In this document: one piece after another, positions 21,873-36,087 of the stretch | Layout of the letters: each line of letters opens with the position of its first letter | How positions within the stretch are numbered: position 1 is the stretch's first letter | NCBI GenBank assembly: GCA_037102815.1 | Contig: BTPP01000003.1 | Location: 4,588,001-4,652,000 of the forward strand | Length of the DNA: 64,000 nt | Reading direction: 5' to 3' | From: Neurospora intermedia | Lineage: Eukaryota; Ascomycota; Sordariomycetes; Sordariales; Sordariaceae | The notes under the pieces: model-generated | Seen by the model: the letters and a program-made list of their open reading frames with translations, nothing else | Told to the model about the DNA's origin: nothing | The model's database searches: none | Position numbers and translations under genes: made by a program

Positions 21873-24042
21873 TCAAAGCTCATCAAGACTAGGTCTCCTG
21901 AACTCCCAAGTCCGCGGCATGACAGGCAAACCGACGTAAAACTGCCAGAAGCGTTTAAGTTCGGTGATGGTGATTTCGTATCTGTTTTTGGGATTGAACA
22001 ATTCGTTAACAAAGTGAACAATATCAACGAGTGACAAGAGACCAGAGGGGAAGCGGAATGTGGAAACAGCGGGGGAAACACTCACATCAATGCAGGCAAA
22101 TTGAAATAGCTCTTGATGACCAGCTTAAATGCCGCAAGTACCGCCCTGAACTCGTTTTCAATGTCATCCTTGAGGGTTCTCTTCTTGTAGACAAAGTTGG
22201 GGTCGGTGTCGGGCTGTTGCGGTTGTCGCTGGAACTCGTGGAACTCATCATCATCATCATCATCATTGTTGTTGTTGTCAACCTGTTGCTGATGCTCAAC
22301 CTTTGGAGCAGGAGTAACCCCCGCCGCTTTGGCCTCGTCTACAGCGGTTGTGGCAGTATTTGTAACAGAGGCTTCAGCGTCATCAGCGGCATCGGGCGTC
22401 GGAACGATAACGTGTCTCGGCTTCTTGGCTCGATCAGGGATGTGATGGGCTCCCGAATTTTCGGATCCTTCGATCTGTTCGTGGGATTGAGATTGCTGTC
22501 CCTCCTCGCTCTCCTCAACCATCGCCCTAAACTTCTGAATAGCGTCCAAACTGCTGCTCAACCGAGCATAAGTATTGAACAGTGCCACCAGCTCGGTGCG
22601 CTTAAGCTTGAACGGGATCTCGTTAGTCTTGGAAGTTGTCGCGGAGGTGTCGTTGTTAGCGAACTCAAAGAGAACCTTGAGCGCAGTTCCGTACCCAGCC
22701 GTCTGCAACTTGCCCCACAATCGACACTTGTCGCAGCCGACGCAGTCCATCAGCCTTGAGATGTTGCGGAAGCGGTTGCGGAAGTCTTCCTTCAGCGAAG
22801 GGCCTTCGCCGTTCTTGAACATGATCGACTCGTCGAACACAGGGCCAGGCACGGTGTTAGCGGCCTTAGAGGTGACAGCGAGGACCTTGGTGCGTGTGTC
22901 GGCGTCTTGGGCCGGGTCGCCCGTGCAAAAGGTGTACTCCTCGTGGGAGGAGAGGTAAGGCCCGAGTTTGGCGACGGCGCGGGTGAGCAGGGCGTAGTTA
23001 AAGTACAGGTTGCTGATGCGTTCGGGGAACTTGTGCAGGCGGTTGATGTAGCAGGACAAGTTGGGCTGCCACTGGCCGGTGGTCTGGTTCAAAAAGTCCC
23101 AGCAGAGGTGCGTCGAGATGGACGCGTGCATTCCGCTGACAATCTTGTAGAAAACGCGCTTCTCGAGACACTCGTCTTCGCTCTCAAGACCGGTCTTGGT
23201 GACGAAGGGGACCAGCGGGTTCTGCTCGCGCTGCTGCTCGAGCATATGCTGCCGACCGGCGGCTTGCATGACAGCGCGGAAATCTTGGGCCGCGGGGTTC
23301 TTGGGGACCGAGTAGGTGTCGCCCAGCGATGCGGACTTGGGGAAGGAGGATTTCTGGAAGCAGTTCTCGCGGTAGATGGCGTCCCAGACCTGCTTGGCGC
23401 CGTCGCCGGCATACCCGGTGAAGCGCTCAGGATTGCGCAGAAGAGAAACGTAATCGCCCTTGGAGGATGCGCCCTCATCGTCCGGTACGCAGTAGTCGCG
23501 GTCGTCGCATTCGTCGTCGTATTCCACCACGCAAGACTCTCCTACGTCCTCGCCTAGCTTGCCCTGGAGCGGACGCTTCGGTTCTTCTTTCTGGACGGAC
23601 TTTCCCGGGTGCTTAGCCCGGGGTCCTTCCAGCTTGCCGAGCTCTTTGGCACGCCATACTTCGGGTATGTCTTCTTCGTTGTCGAGGGTCTCCACGGCGC
23701 AGGCGATGTTCCCGCACATGCCGTTCTCGTCGTTCCAGAAGGGACATTCCTTGTTGAAGAGGTTCAGGCGGTAATGTGAGAAGAAATCGGTTGTCCGTGT
23801 TAGGTCCTCGAGGGCGGGCTTGATGTCGCGGTTGAGCTGTTCGAGGGTGGAGTAGGAGGCGCATGCATCACTGACGATGGCTTTTGGTGATATCTACGAG
23901 GAGAGTTGCCTGTTAGCTTCGGACAGCTTCCTAGTGCACGGTACCTTGGACTTACAGCGCATGATTCATCGCTCTTACACTGCGCTTCGGGACTCCAGAG
24001 CGCAAAGAGCGACAAGTAGAAAAGCCGCGATGCGGGCTTCAT
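21873..24042 (-). CDS. ero1: Endoplasmic reticulum oxidoreductin 1 (ERO1)
   Basis: Three exons, 24042-23956, 23893-22086 and 21981-21873, encode about 667 aa. Intron 1 is GTAAGT...CGTAG (phase 0); intron 2 is GTGAGT with a TTAAC branch site and ACAG. Residues 1-21 (MKPASRLFYLSLFALWSPEA) form a signal peptide. The shuttle-cysteine region is in the ECDDRDYC segment. The active-site CxxCxxC is present as CVGCDKC at about residues 413-419, next to the conserved DCVGC...LWGKLQTAGYGTALK block that contacts FAD. Upstream, the PERFTGYAG and AIYRENCF motifs are classic ERO1. Known role: the flavoenzyme reoxidises protein disulfide isomerase with O2, driving disulfide formation in the ER lumen. The C-terminal half has an extra acidic, Asp-run linker (six Asp) and no HDEL; the tail resembles the membrane-tethering tail of yeast Ero1. 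Confidence 0.95.
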
Positions 24043-26128
24043 GGTGAGCGGCTGTTGTTGCTTGTCCGGAACTTGTCTCCTCCAGGCGCAAGCGGCAGCT
24101 TGAATGAGGCCACTCTAGCTAATTATACGTTGACTTTGGGTGTTCCAAGGGTTTCGGGGCAACGGTGGCCAGACCGTAGCTGTTCTCAGATAATCCGATG
24201 TTTTCGACGTATAGCAATGCCCGTGTAGAGATGAAAGGTACCTCTACCTGGTAGTCCGTGGTGCTTCCCGAGATGCTCGAGGTACACTTTTAGGGGCGAG
24301 TTCAACGTGTCTAGACTGTGACGTCGCTCTCTGCAGGGGTTATCTGTCTTCTGTGACAGGCTACCGAAGGGAAAGAATTCTTATCGAAGATTCGATAAAC
24401 ACACACGGACAGCGCACTGACAGGGGTCCGGGTGAGGAAAGTGCAGTCAATAACGGGCTGAATAAGGTAGGGAAACAACAAAGAGACAGATGTTATGAAA
24501 GAAATGGACATGTGGGAGACCAGGGGACATATAGGCGGAGATATCTCTGATGGTTTCGAATGATCTGTCCACTACCGGTTGTTATGTCTGATTTCCCTTA
24601 CCGGACTTCGTCTTAATAATCATCCCGAACCTGGGCCTCCATACAAAGGAGGCGAAGCATTCTGTTTGTTTCACTCCGGACGAAAGAGCGATCAATTGGC
24701 ACAAATTAGATGTCCCAAAGGTCAAGTTCTGGAAAGGTGTCCAGATGGAGACTGGGAAAATCAGCAGATGTCAAATTGCTGACCGAACGACCTTTTCTCG
24801 ACTGACCTGACGATGCGATGCGAGCGGCACTGTCCGGGTGTGGCGGCCCCCTTGCATCTGTCCAATCATGTTGCTCCTTTGACTCTGAGAAAGATGTTCA
24901 CTTCCCGTTTTGCTGTTCCAAGCGACGTCTGGGTCTACCACAGCTACATCCTCGAATTTACAGTATCGGATGGCTTCAGAAAGACATAAGAGAAATGATA
25001 GATGAACGGTAAAGACCTGATGAGCTTGTGATCCAGGTACAGTGATCTTTCCATGCCTTAGTTACCAGCCTAGAATAGTGCTTCTGGGGGGGATTGGGGG
25101 GGGGGGGGGGGGGGGGGGGGGAGGAAAGTGATGATTCCACAGAAATATACTTGTTGAGAGTCTCCCGAGATACCCTTCGACAACCTTAGCATTACAATGA
25201 TTTCTCTCGAACATAGAGATGGGTTCAGTTGTGTGAAGTCCAAGATGCCGGCACTCATGGCAACTGTCAAGGTTCGGGATCCGAAAGCCAAGACCACATG
25301 CAAAGTCCCCAACGACAACAACACAACAACACGAATCCAAGATACACATCAAGATTGGTAACAGCCACTGTCAGGAACTGGCCTATCGCTGATGTCTGCT
25401 AATAGAGGCATCGGCCTAATGTAGATGGGCATATGTTAATGAATGAAAGCCATAAGAGGATACTGTACACGCATTGGCAACATCGCCTTGGCCATAACCC
25501 AAGTCAAGAGACCCATATGACTTACTAGACAACGCATTTAATTCAAGGTATCATGCATTGGTCATTGTATCAACACATCTCTATACAATACAGCGATGCC
25601 TACGAATAAATCATAAAGGCATGAGCGCTTACATCAACATGGCTAAACATGATGTTGTCATGCCTTGTAGAATGGACGATACATCCGACAATAAAACTTT
25701 AAAATCACCAACAAGACAGATTCACATTGCATCAAAGGCAAACAAGATAAGTTTTGTTCATCGTTTGTATTGTTTTTGCACCTTCCCCAGTCTACATGCA
25801 GTTGCGCCGAAGAGATTTTGGGTCATAAATAAAGAGATCAATGGCGCTAAAAGGCAAGGAAAAGAAATCCATCCGGTATGTCATTCGTTCTTGGAAACAA
25901 CCATTCCCTGCCTGGGGCTGCGACTGATGCCGTAGAATGCAGATCAAATACACATGGCCCCCCCAACTTTTGAGTATCCGGTCCCAATGAACGAGGTATA
26001 TGAAGACGTCATGCCGATACAAGACAAGATCCTGCCTTCAATTAAAGTTCCTGTTCCTATTCCCAAGTATCGCGCCCATTGGTAGATGGAAGGCGAGCAT
26101 CATACACTTCGTTAAGCTAAAAGGTAAT
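24043..26128. other. Intergenic: ERO1 upstream and SSB downstream
   Basis: About 2.1 kb between two minus-strand genes. It should hold the ERO1 promoter, which in fungi responds to the unfolded protein response, although I could not single out a response element. It also holds the SSB 3' UTR and a G26 homopolymer (listed separately). Short open frames here have no recognisable content. Confidence 0.5.
25096..25121 (+). repeat. Homopolymer G26
   Basis: An uninterrupted run of 26 G, preceded by a G7 run (25086-25092) three bases upstream. It is intergenic, downstream of the SSB gene. Confidence 0.85.
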
Positions 26129-28446
<2,318 letters not shown>

Positions 28447-30007
28447 GATGAAGATAGTGTTGTCTGGAAAGGGAATGTCGAGACTGAGCTGAAGCTGGCA
28501 ACAACGAAGGGGACGAGGAGGGAGTTGAAGGGTTTTAAAAGGCCTGAGCCGGTCCAGTCGCTGAAAGAGTGGGCTACGTGGGGCAGGGCAGGCCGGGCGA
28601 CTTTCAATTTTGAAATTTTCAACTGCGCCGCAACTTTTTTCTGCTGCATGGCCAACCGCCCCGGTTTTCCCCACCGTCTAGCCTGGATCGGGCATGGTTG
28701 GGTATGGCCACTATCTTATCTAAGCTCTACACGTGATACTACCCGTGATATCTGGTCCCAGTCTCCTTCGATCCGAGCCTACGACTGGCTGGGTTTGCCC
28801 GACATGGGGGTGTGGGAGGGGCGTTGAGGGGTCTTGTCCCTGGGAACTTTTTTTCACCTTGAGCGCCTCCGGTCTCTTCTGGGGGCGCTAGCAAGGACTG
28901 CAGTGCAGGGTGGGCAAGGGCAACTTTTCGAAGTGGAGGAGGGGGAGGGGTCTGTAGGCAGTTGCAGGAAAGACGGGATTCGTTTCATTGGATTGTTGAC
29001 TCGCTGACATGACAGGGCAACTGGATGATGAGACTGAACGACTCGGGATGGGAGTGAAGTCGGGTGGCCATTGTGAGTCTGTGCAAGTTTGACTGCCGAG
29101 GACTCTGGGAGTCTGGAAGCGGCGATGGTTTGGAAAGAAACACTTCTGTTACCAATCGTTACGCGAATGATTGCTGCAGGATGCATCGCCGTAACACCAG
29201 GTGTTGGCAGGGCATTGTCTGCATCAGGTCTACTCGCTGCTTGTGATTGCGGCTACACTTAATTTGTCAGTTGGCCTTCATGGGCAAGTGCCAATCCCAA
29301 AAATTCTTCGATTTGTGCCTCCAAGACGAAATCCACTCTAAAGTTATCATCCAAGTCTCAGCTGTCAACCATACTCTCCTGGGACTATCACAACTCTGTG
29401 TAGAGAATATCCAAGGTACTGTAGTACCTCTCTATATCTGCACTACTGTCTCAGTGTTTGAAAGAGCAACCAACTTGTTTGCCTGGAGCAACAAGTCTCA
29501 GATGATTTCACCTTCAAGTCGCAAGTCGCACCTGCCGTCTAGATCCTGAGTGCTTGGACCACGCGTCTAGACACTGAATTTCCTCTCTTTTTTTGCCGTG
29601 ACAAACTTCAACTTGTCCCACGTCTTCTTCTTTCTCCCTCTCAACATCTCGGCTTTTTTCTCAACAACCAAGCATCCTGAACTTCCACTTTTCCTCGGAA
29701 GAGCAGTCATCCCCCAGGCAAAAACACACCACATACATAATCCAAAACATCTGACCGAATCGTATCGTGGATCCCCCAAGTTGGAGCCCCCCCCTCGCCC
29801 GCAGTCCCCAATCGATTCGCGCTTCCACACGCCGCGCACGCTTAGATCACTTTCTTGGGCATAAACTGCTTTTTTTGTGGGCCCGCCTGTCCAAGCTCAG
29901 TCCTTGTTAGCTTCGACTCCGTTCTCGTCGCCCTTTGTCGGTCGGAACGACACACTTTGATCAACATCCACTTTCCAAACCCCCATCGCAACATCACAAC
30001 CGCCACC
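28447..30007. other. Divergent promoter region SSB / eIF4E
   Basis: This 1.56-kb stretch lies between the start codons of two translation-related genes. The eIF4E-proximal end (about 29575-30007) is pyrimidine-rich with a CACAACCGCCACC context before the ATG, and I see no upstream ATG close to it. The SSB-proximal part is GC-mixed. No gene is visible in either strand. Confidence 0.5.
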
Positions 30008-30912
30008 ATGTCCGAGCAAGTCGATCTCACCACCATCCCTATCAGCCCCGAGGGCGGCAACACCAACGGCGACGCTGCCGCCGCCAAGGACGACAAGACC
30101 GTCACCGTCTTCCACGACAAGGAGCACTTCAATGTCAAGCACCCTCTCTCTAACCGCTGGACCCTTTGGTTCACCAAGCCCTCAAGCGGAAAGGTTGGTT
30201 CCCCCCTCCCCCCCCCCCCCCCCCTCCCTTCGCCTACCACCTGCCCCACCATACGATGCAGTCAGCTAACATCATCGCGACCAGGGCGACAACTGGAATG
30301 ATCTCCTGAAGGAGGTTATCACCTTTGAGACGGTCGAGGAGTTCTGGGGTGTATATGTATGTCTATGAGCGCTCTCCCACCCCACGCTTTGCGCAACATG
30401 CATGCTGACCGAAACGCGCGCAGAACAACATCGCCCCGGTATCAGAGCTCGCTCTCAAGTCCGATTACCATCTCTTCAAGGAGGGCGTGCGCCCCGAGTG
30501 GGAGGATCCCCAGAACAAGCACGGTGGCAAGTGGTCTTACCAGTTCAAGGAGAAGCGCAATGTCAACATTGACGAGATCTGGCTGCATACTATGCTTGCT
30601 GCGATCGGCGAGACTCTCGAGGACGAGGAGGACGGCGAGGTCATGGGCGTTGTCGTCAACGTCCGCAAGGCCTTCTTCCGTGTTGGTGTCTGGACTCGCA
30701 CTATCGGCAAGCACATTCCCGGCCGCGGCGACGGAGACATTTCTGGCGGCAAGGGTAGATCCCCTGAGAAGGGCAAGGAGATCCTGATGGCTATCGGCCG
30801 CCGCTTCAAGGAGGTCCTTCAGCTCCCGCCCAACGAGGCTCTCGAGTTCTCCGGTCACACGGAATCCGCTCACAGCGGCAGCTCTCGCGCTCGTGCCAAG
30901 ATGACCGTCTAA
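30008..30912 (+). CDS. eIF4E: Translation initiation factor eIF4E (cap-binding protein)
   Basis: Three exons, 30008-30193, 30285-30356 and 30424-30912, encode 248 aa; both introns are phase 0 (GTTGGT...CCAG and GTATGT...GCAG). The start has an excellent context (GCCACCATG). The N-terminal about 35 residues are acidic/Asn-Ala rich. The eIF4E fold follows: HPLSNRWTLWFTKP with the first conserved Trp, EEFWGVYNNI (dorsal eIF4G-binding surface), RPEWEDPQNKHGGKW with the cap-stacking Trp and the Glu that reads m7G, and VWTR. The tail after residue about 225 is Ser/Ala-rich. Role: binds the mRNA 5' cap and recruits eIF4G to start translation. Intron 1 contains a long C-rich tract (30201-30228). Confidence 0.96.
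30201..30228 (+). repeat. C-rich tract in eIF4E intron 1
   Basis: C6-T-C17-T-C3, starting only seven bases after the intron donor. It makes the 91-nt intron strongly pyrimidine-rich in its first half rather than before the acceptor. Confidence 0.8.
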
Positions 30913-31897
30913 ATGCGGTCTCTAGTTTTGGCCATGTCATTGACAAGCTATAGCCAAGCCCGGCTTTAGCAGGCAGCTTCGCTCTCATGCATACAACGGG
31001 CCGCTTATAATATCTACGACGTTCGAAAAAGGACGACATGCGGTCTCGGCGGCGGCATACACGCAGACGACAACGCATAGAAATATGGGATATCTCGTTG
31101 ACGAAAAAGCTACCCGCTTCATTTACTTGGTGGAGGAACACGGGAGTCTGGAAGGGGGGAATCTAGCCGTGGCGTCGGTTTCCAAAAATCCTTTTTACAT
31201 TTCATTCAGCAGCTCTATTGAGGTCCTTATCATGGCGTTATTTGACTTTGGAAGTTAAGGCAGCCTTTAAGTCGGTTTTATACCAAGTGGCCTTCCACTC
31301 GCAGATTTGTGCATAGATCTGAGCGTGGGCTGTCATGGAATTAGAGAATGGTTTACACTCAGGACGAGATGGGGTTGCCGCACTATTTCCATCGGGTTCC
31401 TGAGAGAGCATGTGTATGGTGTGTTGGGCTTTTGCGGCGGGCATGGGTCACAGTCGTCGCGGGATATGGGACATTGATAGGAGCTTAGTGAGGAATAAAA
31501 GCATTGGTCCTCTACATTCGGCCGGAAATGGACATGCGTCTTTGTTGACTAACGTTAACGTCAAGGCTCGGAACAGGAAACTCCGGCTTGTTACCTCTGG
31601 TTGTGAACAGCCGTCCTGGGTACCGCTCATGGTTTGCCTTGAGAGTTAGCGAGCTTTTTACTAAAGGTATTGATCTCTTACAACCCAATTCAAACGATGA
31701 CATGATTGCGGATCAAGACAACTGACTTGAGACTAGTACGTATAGGAAGAGTTTGTCAAAATTAAGCTAGCTACTTTACCTCTTCATCCAAGTCTCCAAG
31801 CTGACCTAACGCCTTTCAAAAGCCATCATCCCAAACAAAAACAACCAACGGACTACTTATCCAATTTTCCAAACTTATTATCCACGGTTAAACTGCT
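30913..31897. other. Convergent 3' intergenic region
   Basis: Shared downstream region of eIF4E (+) and the unrecognised membrane-protein gene (-). Only short open frames without recognisable content occur. No repeats stand out. Confidence 0.5.
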
Positions 31898-34800
31898 TCA
31901 AGGCGTAAGAGGAGGAGGCGGTGCCGCGCCGGCAAGGGTGAACGTCCCATCGCCAGTGGTAACAGTGGAAGCGGTGGAAGTCCTCCCAGACGTCAGACTA
32001 CCACCAGCAGTGCGTTTCTCCGTGACAGTGAACACTTCTTCCCCCCCGTTAGTAGTCACAGTGTAAGTAGTCTTCTCAGTCTTCAACCCAGACTCAATCC
32101 TCCTAGCAAAAGGGTTCCAGTTACCACCCCCACCACCACCACCACCACCAGCAGCCGCCGCCCCCGTCATCGTCGTTGTCACTGTTGTCGCCGTGGTCAC
32201 CGTTGTCGTCAAACTCCCTCCTCCTTCTCCTCCTCCTCCTGCTCCTACTGCTCCGCTCCTTCGCCACGCCTCAGGCAAAACAGTAGCACCAGTAGCACCA
32301 CCCAACCAAGCATCAACCCTCGCCAACCCGCCTCTCACCGTCTCATCCACCAACTTCACCCAATCTCCCCACCATCCCACCGCCCCCTTCAACCTCGTCC
32401 AAACCCATCCCACCGGTCCCCTATCGACAAGCTGGCTATAGACATATCCCACCGCCCTTAAAGCAGAAGCCAAAGGCGGGAGCACCAGTTTCTTGACCAA
32501 GTCCCCGACGGGAGCGAGGACTGGTTTGAGAACAGCCAACGCTAGGTTTTGGAGGAGAGTCAAGGTGTGAAGAAGATGACCTAGAAGAGGACGGATGGCA
32601 TCAACGAGGGGAGTGAGCAAAGTGATGAGGCCGTCTTTGACCTGGTTGAAGACGTGCAGGGCAGTAGATTCCAAAGCAAGGAGGAAGGGGAGGAAAGATG
32701 GGAGGAGGAGGGGAAATACCAAAAAGCGGAGGAGGGAGTAGATGAGCATGGTGAAAAGGAGACGGCGGACGAGGATGAGGGTTTTGTTGGAGGGAACGAA
32801 GTAAGAGAAGAAGGGGGAAGATGTACGAGAGGAGGGCGATAAATTGTTGAGGGAGTGCCGGCTGTGGTTGCTGTGGCGAGAGGTAAGAGGGAGATTGGTC
32901 CATTCCCTCAAGGTAGGAACGTGCTCCGGCAAGTAACCGGGGTAGCCGATGTAGTACTTTTCCGGACCGACAGAAGGGTCGTTGGAATTGCGCCGGAGGG
33001 CGGAGAGGTGAGACTCGTCGGCTACGCCCGAGTAGTAGATTGCGTTGCCTTTGGCGATCGTGTGGATGGCTTGGGCGTCTTCTTGGCGGTCGAAGGGGTT
33101 GACAAGATGCTTGCGACGACGAGGCGTGGGGAAGGTGTAGCCTTCGTCGTCCGAGTCTTCCTTCTTGGGGGGGTTGCGAAGGAGGAGTTGATCAAAGTAA
33201 TACTCGTAAGTGGGGTGGCTCTCGATGGAGGCCATGATGTCGTTGGTTTCGAAGGAGAAGGACCGGGAGAAGGACGGGTTCTTCTTGACCGGCTCACGTC
33301 TGAAGGTTTCCAGGTTCATGTAGCGTTGGATGGCGGGGAAGATGGCGATTTGGGTCTTTGCCAGGCGAGAGGGGAGGTAGAGCTCCGGAGGACGGTTGGG
33401 GTCACTGGGCCTGCTGTAGTCTGGCTCAGAGGCAGGAGGCGGATCGTCAACGGTGGGTGCCACGAAGCCAGGACGGAGCCGCGCAAGCCTGACACCCGTG
33501 GCGGCCAAGCCGGACTTCAACTTTGTACTGGCATGATCCAAAGCAAGTCGGAGGGTACCGCGTGCCATGGCAGCAGTGTTCCTCGTAGTACGTCCGTCCA
33601 TACCAAGCTCCTTTCTCCTCTTCTTCCGTCGTCGGTCTGCTTCCAGGCCTGCGTGATACCGCTTTTGGGCATCTTGCTCGTGTTTATCAGCCCAGGCCCG
33701 CGAGGTTTCAAAAGGAATGTCGTCGACATTCTCAACTTCCAGACTCCATCCATCTCCGGGCAGGGGCCAGTTGAAGCGGAAGATGTCGCGGGAAAGCCGT
33801 ATGGCGATGTTGAAGTAACCCGACTCGGCAATGATATCGTGGATGTCCTGATGAAACTCTAGCGGGTCTGTACGCTTTTCAAATTCGACGTCCATGAACC
33901 GGAGCAGAGGTGAGAACAAGGCCGTGGTTTGGATCGCCAGCTTGTCCACCTCAGGCCAGAAGCCAGGGGTCAATATGTAATCGCCGAGAGCAGCGCGGAC
34001 ACTTTTGGAACGCATCTCGGTGCGGAAGTAGCCTAGTTCCCGCTAAGTTAGTCAACAGCAACAATAACGAAGGATATAGGGACTGAAATAGAGAAAGAAA
34101 CATACCATCTAACTCGATATAACACTCATCCTGCGTCTCCAGCATTCTCTTCGTGCCCCTGTCCGCCCCAAACAACAACTCATCAAACACCTGCTCCTGC
34201 AACAACCTCACCAGCACCCCGACCATCAAAAATTTCCTATATCTCCCCTTAGCCAACAACACATCCCACCCCGCGGGGTGATTATTATCCTGCCTCGCCA
34301 CCAAGCTCGCATAATGAACGAAATGATCTGAAACGCCCGCCTGCTTCCACAGGTTCGTCCAATCTTTCACGCTCTTCGCAGACACCTTCACATCCTGCTG
34401 TTCATCAAAGTACTTCTCCGCCCACCTATACACTCTCTTCATGATATCGTACCACAGGATTTCATACCAGTCACTTTGGAATTCCACGTCCTTATGCTCC
34501 TCGGAAGTAGTAGTAGGCCAGCGGATATGGTCAAACCCCAACTGCGTCGGCCTCCACCCGGACTCCCTGATACTCATCACCTGCCTGGGGACCACCGGAC
34601 TTACATCCACCCCGAGCCCATCGAGCTTCAGCAACTTGGCCACTCCCTTCAACCCATCCTCAATAGCGGCCATGGCCTCGAGGCTCGATCGAGCAAAGGG
34701 GATGTAATCCAGGGTATGGAACGGGTGGTTATTTAGGGGTAAAGGCTTAAGGAGTCTGTCGTCGACACCTATGATGGCAAGCTTGCGCTCGTGCATGGCT

Positions 34801-35003
34801 TGTTTGTTGATTTCCTGGTAGAGTCCATCGGAGGGAACCCAAGGTCGCTCCTTGGTGGATATGGGTTCGACGACAACGTGGGTGGATGACATGCGGGTTG
34901 GTTGGCGGACGTCAGAGCGGGCTTTGGGGACGACGCCGAATGAGGGCGGCTTGAACCCGCCGGGACTGTAGATGGGCGCGGAGCGGGCGCCTTGGGAATG
35001 CAT
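31898..35003 (-). CDS. Large fungal protein of unknown function with hydrophobic C-terminal segments
   Basis: Exons about 35003-34106 and 34032-31898 encode about 1010 aa. The intron (34105-34033) has a GTATGT donor, CTAAC branch site and an ACTAG acceptor that keeps frame. I took the ATG giving MHSQGARSAP, but the frame stays open to 35258 and an extra upstream exon is possible. Residues about 50-450 look globular, with conserved-looking blocks such as FDHIRWPTTTSEEHKDVEFQ, SDWYEILWYDIMKRVYRWAE and an RRRKKRRKELG nuclear-signal-like run. A strongly hydrophobic stretch follows at about 717-753 (LILVRRLLFTMLIYSLLRFL and on) and amphipathic hydrophobic segments after it. The C-terminus is Thr/Val/Gly-rich low complexity. 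I do not recognise the family. A membrane-anchored protein is the plain reading. Confidence 0.75.
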
Positions 35004-36087
35004 TGTTGCTTCGCTTGAGGGGTTTTCCCCTTCGTATGGTGATGAATATTCTCGACTGTGCGATTGTGCTATGCGTCGGCTTTCTCGTGTAGTTCGACTC
35101 GGCGGAATCGAAGTGGTCCCTCGTGAAAGCGCAGATTCTGTAAAATCATGAAGATGTTGCTTAAAGGAATGCAGAAAGGGTTTGTGGGAAGATAGTTGGC
35201 AGCATGGCGTCAACATAAGAGAATGGAACACAAAGGGGAAGTAGATGAGTAGGATCAATGAAGCACTCGGTCAACGTTATGGACCTTCGTGACAATGGAC
35301 AATAACAAAGAGTGGTGCAATGCTAGGGCATAGCTGACGGAAATGGACATGAAGCTGGCAGAACAAAGGAGACCCAACCGGACAAGGAAAGAAGATGACA
35401 TCTTTGAGAAACAACATTCCAACCGTTCGCATCGCATTTCCGAAGCTGTCTGTATTTGTTAGCTGCCGTTCTCGGAATCAGCAAACATCCCCAGGCTCAA
35501 CAGCCCAAGCATTGCATTGTCTTGTTTGCGTGGGAGTGTAAGCAGACAAAGGTACTCAATAATGACTCCCCAAACAATGGTTCAAGGTGCAAACCGGTGC
35601 TTGTCTAATTTCCCATACTTGTTGCAAAATGTCGTCGCCGACTGGCTTGTAAAAATTGGCTGTTTGGATATCCCCCTTTTGTCACGTATATCATACATAA
35701 CAGCATGATGCTCCGGCAATGGCCACTTGATTCATCCATTACCATCCGTATACTCGCTCTCTGTCATCGCACCATCTCTTTATTTATGCAAGCCGACCAA
35801 CAACTCCCACCATGGAGAGAAAGTACCAAATGACCGAGCCGAACGCATTGTATTCCACATCCCACCGTCCCTAAACTCCATAATGTAAGTAATTTGACGC
35901 TAGCCAACCCACACTTTCGAAATGTCTCAACTGTCTTGCGCCGGACAAGACCAAGACCACGCCCAATCCTTGAACCCTAACCTCCACAACATTGCGTAAA
36001 CCGACCAGATCTTAAGAAGGAATTAAAAAGGTATCAAAACAATACCAGAAAACAGCATTTGAGACAGGTGCACGTTCAAACGAGCGG
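35004..36087. other. Intergenic: promoter of unknown gene, RSC4 downstream region
   Basis: This holds the 5' leader of the gene at 31898-35003, whose frame is open into this stretch to 35258 and could be partly coding, and then the RSC4 3' UTR. A short minus-strand frame at 35255-35437 has a hydrophobic start but no recognised match; it could be a leader exon or chance. Confidence 0.45.

Noticed and set aside
22907-23557. 216-codon plus-strand ORF antisense to ERO1
   Set aside because: Shadow of the ERO1 coding exon, which has intact catalytic motifs in its own frame.
32855-33862. 335-codon plus-strand ORF
   Set aside because: It is antisense to the long spliced minus-strand gene at 31898-35003 and has no domain-like content.
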